From: CAZNGF01 sp964572855
Lineage (GTDB): Bacteria; Bipolaricaulota; Bipolaricaulia; RBG-16-55-9; JAJCYT01
Assembly (NCBI GenBank): GCA_964572855.1
Contig: CAZNGF010000031.1
Span: 1 to 31,422 of the forward strand
Direction of reading: 5' to 3'
DNA: 31,422 nucleotides
In this document: positions 24,326-31,422 of the stretch, piece by piece
How the letters are laid out: each line of letters begins with the position of its first letter
How positions within the stretch are numbered: the first letter of the stretch is position 1
Made by a program: the position numbers and the translations under genes
The notes under the pieces: model-generated
What the model saw: the letters and a program-made list of their open reading frames with translations, nothing else
Database searches by the model: none
Told to the model about the DNA's origin: nothing

Positions 24326-25768
24326 ATGACCCTGAACGCGGACGCTTGCTATCGAGCCGTGCAGAGCCGGGACGCCCGCTTCGACGGGCGTTTTTTCACC
24401 GGCGTGCTCAGCACCGGCATCTACTGCCGCCCCGTGTGCCCGGCCACGACGCCGAAGCGCCAAAACGTGCGCTTCTTCGCGTGCGCGGCGGCGGCCGAGG
24501 CGGCCGGCTTGCGCCCCTGCCGGCGCTGCCGCCCCGAGACCTCGCCGGGCACGCCGGCGTGGCTCGGGTCGTCCCACCTGGTTTCGCGCGCGCTGCGCCT
24601 GATCCGCGAGGGGTTTTTGGACGAGCGCACCGTTCCCGCCCTCGCGCAAGCGCTCGGCTTGAGCGAGCGCCAGTTCCGGCGGCTGTTCCAGAAACACCTG
24701 GGCGCCACGCCCGTGGCCGTGGCGCAGACGCAGCGGGTGGGCTTTGCGATGAAACTGTTGCACGAGACGGACCTGCCGATCACCTCGATCGCGTTTTGCG
24801 CGGGGTTTTCGAGCGTGCGGCGCTTCAACGCGGCCTTCAAGCGCGCCCACGGCGCTCCACCGAGCCAGTGGCGCAAACGCCCGGTTTCCGCGAATGGCAC
24901 GCCCTCGACGCTAAAGCTCAAGCTCGGCTACCGCCCACCGTTCGATTGGGACGGGCTTTTGACCTTCCTCGCCGCCCGCGCGATCCCCGGCGTGGAAGGC
25001 GTGACCGGGCGGGCCTACCAGCGGACGGTTCAAGCGAACGAGACGGCCGGCGTCGTCCGCGTGTCGCACCTGCCGAACGAGCGCTGTTTGTCGCTGGAAG
25101 TGCCGATCGCGCTGGCCCCCGACGCCGAGCGCCTGAACGAGCGCGTGCGGCGCTTGTTCGACCTGGACGCCGACCCGCTGGCGGTGGCCAGCGTCCTGGG
25201 GCGCGACCCGGCGCTGGGCCGTCTGCTGGCGAATCGGCCGGGCGTGCGCGTCCCCGGCGCCTGGGACGGGTTCGAGCTGGCCGTGCGCGCGATCCTGGGC
25301 CAGCAAGTGAACGTGCGCGCGGCCACAACGCTGGCCGGCCGGCTCGTGTGCGCGTACGGCACCCGCGTTGAGTCCACCGATGCGGAGGGGACACGTTACC
25401 TGTTCCCAACCCCGGACCGTCTGAGCGAAGCACCGCTCGATATCGGCCTGCCCCAACGGCGCGCCGAAGCCATTCGAGCGCTGGCCCGCGCGGTGATCGA
25501 AGGTTTTGTGTCTTTCTCGTCCGCACTTTCGCGCGAGGCGCTCGTGCGCCGGCTCACCACGCTCCAGGGAATCGGCCCCTGGACCGCCGAGTACGTGGCC
25601 ATGCGCGCGCTCGCCGAACCGGACGCCTTCCCGACCGGGGACCTCGCCCTGCGCCGCGCGCTGGCGGAGGGCGAGCGGCCCTTGTCCGTCGGTGCCCTGA
25701 AGGCGCGGGCGCGGGCGTGGCGGCCCTGGCGCGCGTACGCCGTCCTGTTGCTTTGGCACTCGACCTGA
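24326..25768 (+). CDS. alkA: Ada-AlkA fusion: methyl sensor, AraC domain and DNA glycosylase
   Basis: A 480-residue DNA alkylation-response protein. Residues 1-75 are the Ada zinc/methyl-acceptor domain with Cys34, Cys38, Cys65 and Cys68 (GIYCRPVC, RPCRRC); the first Cys pair includes the phosphotriester methyl acceptor. Residues 85-185 are an AraC-type double helix-turn-helix (ERTVPALAQALGLSERQFRRLFQKHLG, ITSIAFCAGFSSVRRFNAAFK). Residues 195-480 are AlkA: an N-terminal beta domain and the helix-hairpin-helix GPD glycosylase with TTLQGIGPWTAEYVAMR and catalytic Asp439 (PTGDLALRR). It excises alkylated bases and probably activates its own operon when methylated. ATG 24326 has no ribosome site; a weak TACGCT -10 lies six bases upstream. 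OGT follows after 11 bases. Confidence 0.94.
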   Translation: MTLNADACYRAVQSRDARFDGRFFTGVLSTGIYCRPVCPATTPKRQNVRFFACAAAAEAAGLRPCRRCRPETSPGTPAWLGSSHLVSRALRLIREGFLDERTVPALAQALGLSERQFRRLFQKHLGATPVAVAQTQRVGFAMKLLHETDLPITSIAFCAGFSSVRRFNAAFKRAHGAPPSQWRKRPVSANGTPSTLKLKLGYRPPFDWDGLLTFLAARAIPGVEGVTGRAYQRTVQANETAGVVRVSHLPNERCLSLEVPIALAPDAERLNERVRRLFDLDADPLAVASVLGRDPALGRLLANRPGVRVPGAWDGFELAVRAILGQQVNVRAATTLAGRLVCAYGTRVESTDAEGTRYLFPTPDRLSEAPLDIGLPQRRAEAIRALARAVIEGFVSFSSALSREALVRRLTTLQGIGPWTAEYVAMRALAEPDAFPTGDLALRRALAEGERPLSVGALKARARAWRPWRAYAVLLLWHST

Positions 25769-25779
25769 AAGGGGTTTTC

Positions 25780-26247
25780 GTGACCACCACGCTCACCACC
25801 GTGCCCAGTCCGCTGGGCGAGCTGCACCTGATTTGGGGCCACGACGGCCTGCGCCGCATCGGCTTCGAGCCCTTGGAAGACACCGGATTCGACCAGCGCG
25901 TGCCGCCCGAGCGCTGTCCGGCCGCGCGCCAACTGGCCGAGTACTTCAGGGGCGAGCGTCGCGCCTTCGACCTGACGCTGGCTCCCGAGGGCACGGCGTT
26001 CCAGCAAAGCGTATGGGGCGCGCTGCAACGCATTCCCTACGGCCAGACGACCTCGTACGGCGCGCTGGCCGCCCGGCTGGGCCGGCCGCGCGCGTCGCGG
26101 GCCGTGGGCGCGGCAAACGGTCAAAATCCCCTGCCAATCGTGGTTCCCTGCCATCGCGTGCTCTCCAGCCGCGGGACGCTCACGGGCTACGCCGGCGGCC
26201 TAGACCGCAAGCGCAAGCTGCTGGAGCTCGAAGCCCGTTTCGTCTGA
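25780..26247 (+). CDS. ogt: O6-alkylguanine-DNA alkyltransferase (second copy)
   Basis: A 155-residue repair protein with acceptor Cys124 in IVVPCHRVLS, the YGQTTSYGALAARLG DNA-binding helix region, and TGYAGGLDRKRKLLELE at the C-terminus. It lacks the tail of the copy at 15851 and shares only family-level identity with it. The GTG start at 25780 follows AAAGGGG six bases upstream and lies 11 bases past the ada-alkA stop, so both belong to one operon. Ada-AlkA plus OGT is a common adaptive-response pairing. It is unusual to find the pair between two halves of a biosynthetic cluster. Confidence 0.94.
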   Translation: MTTTLTTVPSPLGELHLIWGHDGLRRIGFEPLEDTGFDQRVPPERCPAARQLAEYFRGERRAFDLTLAPEGTAFQQSVWGALQRIPYGQTTSYGALAARLGRPRASRAVGAANGQNPLPIVVPCHRVLSSRGTLTGYAGGLDRKRKLLELEARFV

Positions 26248-26277
26248 CCGGCGGCGGCCGGCCGTTGCTCCGCGCGA

Positions 26278-26283
26278 TATGAT
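26278..26283 (+). promoter_or_regulatory. -10 box before the adenylate-forming gene (leaderless)
   Basis: TATGAT lies six bases before the ATG at 26290; GGCGCC between them is no ribosome site. No -35 match at 16-18 bp was found. Position matches the other leaderless genes here. Confidence 0.45.
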
Positions 26284-26289
26284 GGCGCC

Positions 26290-27618
26290 ATGGCCGGCCG
26301 CTGGACGCTTCTGCTCAGTTATTGGACCACCCGCGCCCGCCGCTTCCGTTCGCGCGCCGAACTCGAAGCCTGGCAGGACGCGCGGGTCAAACGGTTTTTG
26401 GCGAAAGTCCTGCCCCGTTCGCCCTTCTATCGGGCGTGGGTCGGCGACCGGCCGCTCGACGACTGGAAGACCTTTCCGATCGTGGACAAGGCCACGCTGA
26501 TGGCCCGCTTCGACGACTGGAACACGGCCGGGGTCCGCCAGGACGAGGCGGTCGAACTGGCGCTGCGCGCCGAGCGCACCCGCGACTTCGCACCCACGCT
26601 GCGGGGCGTCACCGTGGGCCTGTCGAGCGGGACGTCGGGGGCCCGCGGCCTGTTCCTGGCCTCGCCGCGCGAGCGCTTCGCCTGGGCCGGCGCGGCGCTG
26701 GCCAAGGTGCTGCCGGGGCCGCTCTGGGATCGACACGAGATCGCCTTCTTCCTGCGCGCCAACAGCAACCTCTACGCCAGCGTGCGCTCGCGTCGGATTC
26801 GATTCGAGTTCTACGACCTGCTCGATTCTTTGGAACAGCACGTGGCCCGCCTGAACGCCCAATCCCCCACGCTCTTGGTGGGCCCGCCCTCGCTCCTGCG
26901 CCGCCTGGCCGAGGCGCGCGCGGCCGGGGACCTCCGGGTTGAACCGCGCAAGGTCGTCTCGGTCGCCGAGGTGCTCGACCCGCTGGACCAGCGCGTCATC
27001 GCGGCAGCGTTCGGACCCACCGTGCATCAAGCTTATCAAGCCACCGAAGGGTTTTTGGGGTGTACCTGCCCCCACGGAACCCTTCACTTAAACGAAGACC
27101 TTCTGGTCGTGCAGAAAGAATGGCTAGATCACGCCAAGAGAAAATTCGTGCCGGTCGTGACCGACTTCAACCGCACGACCCAGCCCATCGTGCGCTACCG
27201 GCTCGACGACGTGCTGAGCGAACGACGCGCGCCGTGCCCCTGCGGGTCGGTTTTGACCGCGCTGGAGCGGGTCGAGGGCCGCTGCGACGACGTGTTTTTT
27301 CTCCGGTCGCGCGAGGGCGCTTGGAAGCCCGTCTTCCCTGACTTCGTGAGCCGCGCTGTCCTGTCCGCCTCGGACACCATTGAAGCGTACACCGTGCGCC
27401 AGCTTTCCCCCGACCGCGTGACCGTCTCGCTCAAACCCGCGACCGACCAAGACGCGCCCGAACGCGCGGTTCGATCGGCGCTGCTCGCGCTGTGCGATCG
27501 GCTCGCTTGCGTCGCGCCCGCGATCGCGTTCGTCCCCTGGTCCGAGCCCGCACGCGGCCTCCGCAAGCTGAAACGGGTCGAGCGCTGTTTCCCGGAGGGC
27601 GCGTTGGATGAGCGCTAG
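26290..27618 (+). CDS. PaaK/CapK-like adenylate-forming enzyme (F390 synthetase-related)
   Basis: A 442-residue enzyme of the adenylate-forming superfamily, close to the group annotated as F390-synthetase-related or CapK-like. The P-loop is GLSSGTSGARGLFL (about 112-125); later motifs are HQAYQATEGFLGCTCPHG, HLNEDLLVV, the RYRLDDVL hinge and CPCGS, typical for this group. It should activate a carboxylic acid as acyl-AMP; the acceptor could be a thiol, an amine or an internal hydroxyl. In the Ole pathway an adenylate-forming enzyme of another branch (OleC) makes a beta-lactone; similarity of role is only a hypothesis. It overlaps the GNAT gene by 11 bp. Confidence 0.85.
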   Translation: MAGRWTLLLSYWTTRARRFRSRAELEAWQDARVKRFLAKVLPRSPFYRAWVGDRPLDDWKTFPIVDKATLMARFDDWNTAGVRQDEAVELALRAERTRDFAPTLRGVTVGLSSGTSGARGLFLASPRERFAWAGAALAKVLPGPLWDRHEIAFFLRANSNLYASVRSRRIRFEFYDLLDSLEQHVARLNAQSPTLLVGPPSLLRRLAEARAAGDLRVEPRKVVSVAEVLDPLDQRVIAAAFGPTVHQAYQATEGFLGCTCPHGTLHLNEDLLVVQKEWLDHAKRKFVPVVTDFNRTTQPIVRYRLDDVLSERRAPCPCGSVLTALERVEGRCDDVFFLRSREGAWKPVFPDFVSRAVLSASDTIEAYTVRQLSPDRVTVSLKPATDQDAPERAVRSALLALCDRLACVAPAIAFVPWSEPARGLRKLKRVERCFPEGALDER

Positions 27619-28765
27619 CGCACGCGGCCGAGTTCGTCTCTTCGGCCCCGGCGACCTGGACGCGATCGACTGGCCCGACACCCCCGACGGCAGCGACGCG
27701 CGCCGCTACTTGACGCCCTTCCTGCGCGACGGGATTCAATCGTATGTCGCCAACGCCCGCGCCGACTTACAGATTGTCATCGTGGACGACGCCGTCCTGC
27801 CGCTCACGCGCGCCCGCTTCCACCCCGACAACAGCTACGTGTGCTCGCCCTACGCGCACTACTTCGCCTACGGCCGCCAGGAACTCTCCCGGCTGGACAA
27901 CCGCGCCCTGGAGCGGCTGGCGCGGGCCGGGACCGCCCCGTTGGCCTGGGCCTACCGCCGCAGCCGTTTCGACCGTTCCGTGCTGGTCAACAACTGGCTG
28001 CTTTCGACCAACCTGTATGCGCCGCTGGGCCAAGCCCAAGTCGCGCGCGTCACGGACGCGCTGGTCGAACGCTTCCCGGACCGCCCCATCGCCTTTCGCT
28101 CGGTCGACGCGCGCGGGAACCCGCAGCTCGTGCACGCGCTGGCCGCGCTAGGATACCGCTTCGTCTTCAGCCGGCAGGTCTACTACCAGGACGCGCGCGC
28201 CCCCGCGCTGTTCGCGCACAAGCAGATCAAGGTCGACCGGGCGCTCTACCGACGCAGCGCTTACGAACTCGTGGACGGGAACGCGCTCACTGCCGCCGAC
28301 GCCCCGCGCCTGCTGGCGCTGTACGATCTGCTCTACCTCGAAAAACACTCGCGCTTCAACCCGCGGTTCACCGAGGCCTTCGTGCGCCGGGCTTTGCGGG
28401 ACGGCTGGCTCCGCTTCAAGGCGTTTCAACGCGACGGCCGGATCGACGCCGCCCTGGGCTACGTCGCGCGCCACGGGATCATGACCCAGCCGTTCTTCGG
28501 GTACGACACCTCGCTGCCGCAGCAGCTCGGGCTCTACCGACTGCTCAGCCTGCACGTCCTGGACGAGGCGCGCGAGCGGGGCCTGCTGGTCAACGCCAGC
28601 GCGGGCGTAGGGGCGTTCAAGCGCTTGCGCGGCGGCGAGGCCGTGCTGGAGTATAATGCCGTCTATGACCGACACCTGCCCCGACGCGCGCGGCTGGCGT
28701 GGTCGCTGCTGGAGGGGGTTTTGAATCGCTGGGCCGTGCCAACCATTCAAAGGGGCGAATACTGA
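27608..28765 (+). CDS. GNAT-fold acyltransferase-like protein
   Basis: A 385-residue protein. The C-terminal half (about 225-345: YLEKHSRFNPRFTEAFVRRALRDG, LGYVARHGIMTQPFFGYD, GLYRLLSLHVLDEARERGLLVNASAGVGAFKRLRGG) looks like a GNAT-type transferase of the FemAB/BioF2-like kind, and the N-terminal half may be a second, degenerate copy. It could transfer an acyl or aminoacyl group to an amine or hydroxyl. The call rests on pattern, not on a strict motif. ATG 27608 has GGAGGG six to seven bases upstream and overlaps the adenylate-forming gene. The ketoacyl synthase gene starts one base after its stop, so the three are one translational unit. Confidence 0.7.
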   Translation: MSASARGRVRLFGPGDLDAIDWPDTPDGSDARRYLTPFLRDGIQSYVANARADLQIVIVDDAVLPLTRARFHPDNSYVCSPYAHYFAYGRQELSRLDNRALERLARAGTAPLAWAYRRSRFDRSVLVNNWLLSTNLYAPLGQAQVARVTDALVERFPDRPIAFRSVDARGNPQLVHALAALGYRFVFSRQVYYQDARAPALFAHKQIKVDRALYRRSAYELVDGNALTAADAPRLLALYDLLYLEKHSRFNPRFTEAFVRRALRDGWLRFKAFQRDGRIDAALGYVARHGIMTQPFFGYDTSLPQQLGLYRLLSLHVLDEARERGLLVNASAGVGAFKRLRGGEAVLEYNAVYDRHLPRRARLAWSLLEGVLNRWAVPTIQRGEY

Positions 28766-28766
28766 C

Positions 28767-29759
28767 ATGCCCTCGCTGCCGGTCAAGCTCGCCGGGTTGG
28801 GCCACTACCTGCCCGAGCGGGTCGTGTCCAACGCCGAGGTCGAGGCGCGCTGCGGGCTGCCTGCGGGCTGGATTGAGGCGCGCACCGGCGTGCGCGCGCG
28901 CCGCTGGGCCGACGGGGAGACGGCCTCGTTCATGGCGGCGCAAGCCGCGCGCGAGGCCGTGGCCGCCGCCGGGCTCGCTCTGGAGGAGATCGATCTCGTC
29001 CTAAACGCCTCGGGCACGGCCGAACAGGCCATCCCCGACGGCGGCCCGTTGCTCCAGCGCGCGCTGGGGCTGGGCGATTCGGGCGTGCCCGCCTTCAGCG
29101 TGGGCGCCACCTGCCTCAGCTTCGTGGTCGCGCTCGAGGTGGGCGCGCGCCTGCTGCTCGGCGGGGCGTACCGACACGTCCTGGTCGCGAGCGCGGACGT
29201 GGCCTCGTGCGGGCTCAACTTCAACGAGCCCGAGAGCGCCGCGCTGCTGGGCGACGCGGCCGCCGCGGCCGTCCTGGCCCGCACGCCGACCGACGAGGCC
29301 TCGGCCATCCACGCGGTTCACCTGGCCACCTACGGCGCGGGGGCCCACCTGACCGAGATCCGCGGCGGCGGGAGCGCGCGTCACCCCAACGCGCCCCACA
29401 CCCGGCCCGAGGACCATCTGTTCCACATGAAAGGCCTGCAGGTGCTCAAGCTCACCCGGCAGCACGGCCGGGAATTTCTGGAAGCCCTGCGGCCGGGGCT
29501 CTCCCGTGGGCTTGGTTCGATCCGCTGGGCCGTGCCGCACCAGGCCAGCCGCATGGGCCTGGAGATGCTCAAGGCGTTCGGCTGGCCGCCCGAACGCGTG
29601 CGGATCACGCTCGACCGCTACGGCAACTGCGTGGCCGCCTCGCTGCCCCTCACGCTCTACGAGGGCGTCAGGGCAGGTGCGATCCGGCGCGGCGACGAAC
29701 TCCTCTTGATCGGCACCGGCGCGGGCCTGTCGCTCGGCGGGATGATCCTGACCTACTGA
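28767..29759 (+). CDS. Beta-ketoacyl synthase III-type condensing enzyme
   Basis: A 330-residue thiolase-fold enzyme. The catalytic triad is complete: Cys116 in SVGATCLSFV, His258 in VPHQAS and Asn287 in DRYGNCVAAS. The Cys context ATCLSF differs from housekeeping FabH (usually ACAGF), which points to a special substrate as in OleA or in natural-product starter synthases. It would join two acyl groups, or load a starter, in a C-C bond-forming step. The ATG has only AGGGG at 11 bases; reinitiation from the GNAT stop one base away is likely. It closes the cluster. No carrier protein gene lies beside it, so acyl-CoA or a distant ACP would be used. Confidence 0.9.
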   Translation: MPSLPVKLAGLGHYLPERVVSNAEVEARCGLPAGWIEARTGVRARRWADGETASFMAAQAAREAVAAAGLALEEIDLVLNASGTAEQAIPDGGPLLQRALGLGDSGVPAFSVGATCLSFVVALEVGARLLLGGAYRHVLVASADVASCGLNFNEPESAALLGDAAAAAVLARTPTDEASAIHAVHLATYGAGAHLTEIRGGGSARHPNAPHTRPEDHLFHMKGLQVLKLTRQHGREFLEALRPGLSRGLGSIRWAVPHQASRMGLEMLKAFGWPPERVRITLDRYGNCVAASLPLTLYEGVRAGAIRRGDELLLIGTGAGLSLGGMILTY

Positions 29760-29763
29760 GCGC

Positions 29764-29792
29764 TTGAGCCCCGCCCCCGCGCTGGGTAGAGT
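29764..29792 (+). promoter_or_regulatory. Promoter of the M20 peptidase gene
   Basis: TTGAGC (29764-29769), 17 bp, TAGAGT (29787-29792). Transcription would start near 29799, with GGAAAGGAAGG in the leader. Both boxes are moderate matches. Confidence 0.5.
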
Positions 29793-29829
29793 GAGCCCCC
29801 TTGAGCGGAAAGGAAGGCAGCGATCCCCC

Positions 29830-30948
29830 ATGACCCAAGTAGCGATCTCCCCAAATCTCGTCGAGCGCGTGCTGGATCTGGCGGTGCGGGTCCAGCAGGT
29901 CCCGGCGCCCACCTTCAGCGAGGCCGAGCGGGCGCGCTTCGTGGCCGAACAGTTCGTCAAGGCCGAGCTGTCCGACGTCGAGGTCGACCGCAGCTCGAAC
30001 GCGTTCGCCCGCCGCCCCGGCGGGGGCGGAACGCCCCTCCTGGTCACGGCCCACCTGGACACCGTGTTCGACGACGAGACCGACCTGGGCGTGACGCGCG
30101 AGGCAGGCCGGATTCACGGCCCCGGCATCGGCGACAACGCCGTGGCGGTGGCCGCGCTGCTGGGGCTCGTCTGGGCGCTGGACGAGGGAGGCGTGCAGTT
30201 GCCCGGCGACCTCTGGCTGGCGGCCAACACGGCCGAGGAGGGGCTGGGCGACCTCAAGGGCATGCGCGCCGTGATGGACCGCTTCGGGGACCAAGTGGCG
30301 GCCACGATCGTGCTGGAGGGCATGACTTTCGGCGCGCTGATCCACCAGGGCATCGGCGTGCGGCGCTATCGCGTCTCGGTGCAAGCGCCCGGCGGCCACA
30401 GCTGGACGGACTTCGGCGCGACCAGCGCGCTTCATGTGCTCGTGCGACTGGGGGCACGGCTCGCCGAGCTGGCGGTGCCCGAAACGCCGAAGACGACCTA
30501 CAACCTGGGCGTGATCTCGGGCGGCACCTCGATCAACACGATCGCCGAGTCGGCCTCGCTGCTGCTGGACCTGCGCTCGGAGTCGGCCGAGGCGCTGCAA
30601 GACCTGATCGCGCAGACCGAGAAAACCGTGGCGGCGTTCGATTCCAGCGACGCGCGCGTGTCGCTGGAGGTCATCGGCGATCGCCCCCCGGGCCTGATCC
30701 CGCGCGACCACCCGCTGGTGCGCGCGGCGGCCGAGGCGCTGGGCCGGGTGGGCGTGCGCGAGCCGCAGTACCGCCCCGCCTCGACCGACGCCAACGTCCC
30801 GCTCGCCCGCGGCCTGCCGGCGGTGTGCGTCGGCCTCACGCGCGGCGAAAACGCCCACCGGCTGAGCGAATATATCGAGATCGAACCGCTGAGCAGGGGA
30901 TTGGAACAGCTCTTGGACTTGGTCGTCCGCGCTTACGAAACCCCATGA
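29830..30948 (+). CDS. M20-family metallopeptidase
   Basis: A 372-residue zinc peptidase of the M20 (PepT/ArgE/DapE-like) family. Metal and catalytic residues are in place: His75 and Asp77 in AHLDTVF, Asp102 in GIGDNA, Glu136 and Glu137 in NTAEEG, Glu163 in VLEGM and His343 in ENAHRLSE. The lid/dimerisation domain lies between about 170 and 290 (GGHSWTDFG). Members cut di- and tripeptides or N-acyl amino acids in the cytoplasm. ATG 29830 is chosen over an ATG at 29764, which lies before the promoter. It begins 70 bp after the ketoacyl synthase; its relation to the cluster is open, although an amidohydrolase acting on an N-acylated product is conceivable. It converges with the VOC gene, with a 6-bp gap. 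Confidence 0.93.
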   Translation: MTQVAISPNLVERVLDLAVRVQQVPAPTFSEAERARFVAEQFVKAELSDVEVDRSSNAFARRPGGGGTPLLVTAHLDTVFDDETDLGVTREAGRIHGPGIGDNAVAVAALLGLVWALDEGGVQLPGDLWLAANTAEEGLGDLKGMRAVMDRFGDQVAATIVLEGMTFGALIHQGIGVRRYRVSVQAPGGHSWTDFGATSALHVLVRLGARLAELAVPETPKTTYNLGVISGGTSINTIAESASLLLDLRSESAEALQDLIAQTEKTVAAFDSSDARVSLEVIGDRPPGLIPRDHPLVRAAAEALGRVGVREPQYRPASTDANVPLARGLPAVCVGLTRGENAHRLSEYIEIEPLSRGLEQLLDLVVRAYETP

Positions 30949-30954
30949 TCTCAC

Positions 30955-31356
30955 TCAACGTTGGCCAAAGCCATCGCCATCCTGAATGAATTCGACCCGG
31001 TTGCCAAACGGGTCGAAGGCGTAGCAGCGGCGCACCTCGGGCAGGGCCTCGTCGGGAATCACCTCAACGCCCGCGGCCGCTAGCCGGTCGCACAACGCGT
31101 CCAACTCGCGGACCAGTAACGCGGGGTGCGCCTTGCGCGCGGGCGCCCCGCCCTGCTCGACGCCCAAATGCAACTGCACGCCCGTTCCCGTGAACCAGCA
31201 CCCGCCGCGCGCGGCCAGCGGCGCGGGCTTTTCGACCTCCGCCAGTCCGAGCAGCCCACCGTAGAAGCGCCGCGCCTCTTCCTCTCCCCCTTCCGGCATG
31301 GCCAGTTGGACGTGATCGAGTCCGACGATCTCCGACCTCCTTGCTCCCTTTTCCAT
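30955..31356 (-). CDS. VOC (glyoxalase/dioxygenase-fold) protein
   Basis: A 133-residue protein of the vicinal-oxygen-chelate superfamily. It has two beta-alpha-beta-beta-beta modules, with likely metal ligands His in LDHVQLAM, His in VQLHLG and Glu in NRVEFIQD. Members include glyoxalases and antibiotic-resistance proteins; this sequence is closest to the general uncharacterised group (FDPFGNRVEF). The start is uncertain. ATG 31356 is the only standard in-frame codon with a nearby GGGAAGGG. However, a perfect AAGGAGGT (31335-31342) stands five bases before an ATC codon at 31329, which is also where I would expect homologs to begin. No operon partner is visible to the right edge. Confidence 0.85.
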   Translation of the reverse strand: MEKGARRSEIVGLDHVQLAMPEGGEEEARRFYGGLLGLAEVEKPAPLAARGGCWFTGTGVQLHLGVEQGGAPARKAHPALLVRELDALCDRLAAAGVEVIPDEALPEVRRCYAFDPFGNRVEFIQDGDGFGQR

Positions 31357-31422
31357 TCTCCCTTCCCCGTCTATGGTTCTGCACAAGCACGTTAGCCCAA
31401 AATCCGCAAGCTTGGCTAGAGT

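Noticed and set aside
26255..26264. CGGCCGGCCG palindrome before the adenylate-forming gene
   Set aside because: Short G/C palindromes are expected often at this base composition; no second copy at a similar position was seen.
28653..28666. TATAAT followed by ATG inside the GNAT gene
   Set aside because: TATAAT encodes Tyr-Asn in a conserved-looking EYNAVYD stretch, and the ATG is out of frame with a short reading frame. Judged chance.

Overview
This window is bacterial chromosome of high G+C content (roughly two thirds by eye). At the left edge it begins with the 5' end of a 16S rRNA gene on the minus strand. A tRNA-Leu, bacterial core genes (plsX, mnmA, a PerR-type regulator) and consensus sigma-70 promoters confirm a bacterium. 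I cannot place the phylum. The 16S start differs from the usual 27F primer site at two positions, and the window mixes archaeal-looking housekeeping parts (a Cdc48-type double AAA ATPase with Hsp20, a short Lhr helicase) with many promoters whose -10 box lies 6-7 bases before the start codon. That fits a deep-branching, perhaps thermophilic and uncultivated lineage. My loose guess is something like Bipolaricaulota, but nothing here proves it.

Layout. 1-480: 16S rRNA (minus), its leader with a boxA-like site and a hairpin, and a full-consensus promoter. 478-2178: a minus-strand group of tRNA-Leu, plsX and ykuK; tRNA and plsX appear to share a promoter, while ykuK has its own. 2199-5972: a secreted protein of about ten 27-residue repeats, a class I aminotransferase, a 145-bp palindromic repeat element, and a secreted protein with two Ig-like domains. 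6031-9597: a small zinc-ribbon protein, an Lhr-type helicase and a membrane-anchored nuclease-fold protein. 9600-14837: hsp20-cdc48 operon, a PerR-like regulator, mnmA and an unknown membrane-anchored protein. 14892-21187: alpha/beta hydrolase, O6-alkylguanine transferase, a CPBP protease-ABC ATPase-ABC permease operon, a secreted esterase, a PabC-like lyase and a double-ACT protein.

21309-29759 is the most interesting part. Two tightly coupled gene triplets, {ATP-grasp ligase, OleD-like reductase, metallo-beta-lactamase-fold hydrolase} and {adenylate-forming enzyme, GNAT-type transferase, ketoacyl synthase III}, flank a DNA alkylation-repair pair {Ada-AlkA fusion, second O6-alkylguanine transferase}. 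The enzyme classes parallel the Ole (olefin / beta-lactone) pathway without using the same OleB and OleC families. This suggests an uncharacterised acyl-derived product, possibly electrophilic, with DNA repair as self-protection. The product is inference.

29787-31356 carries an M20 peptidase and a VOC/glyoxalase-fold protein. No insertion sequence, phage gene or CRISPR array was seen, and there is no gene-free stretch over 300 bases.
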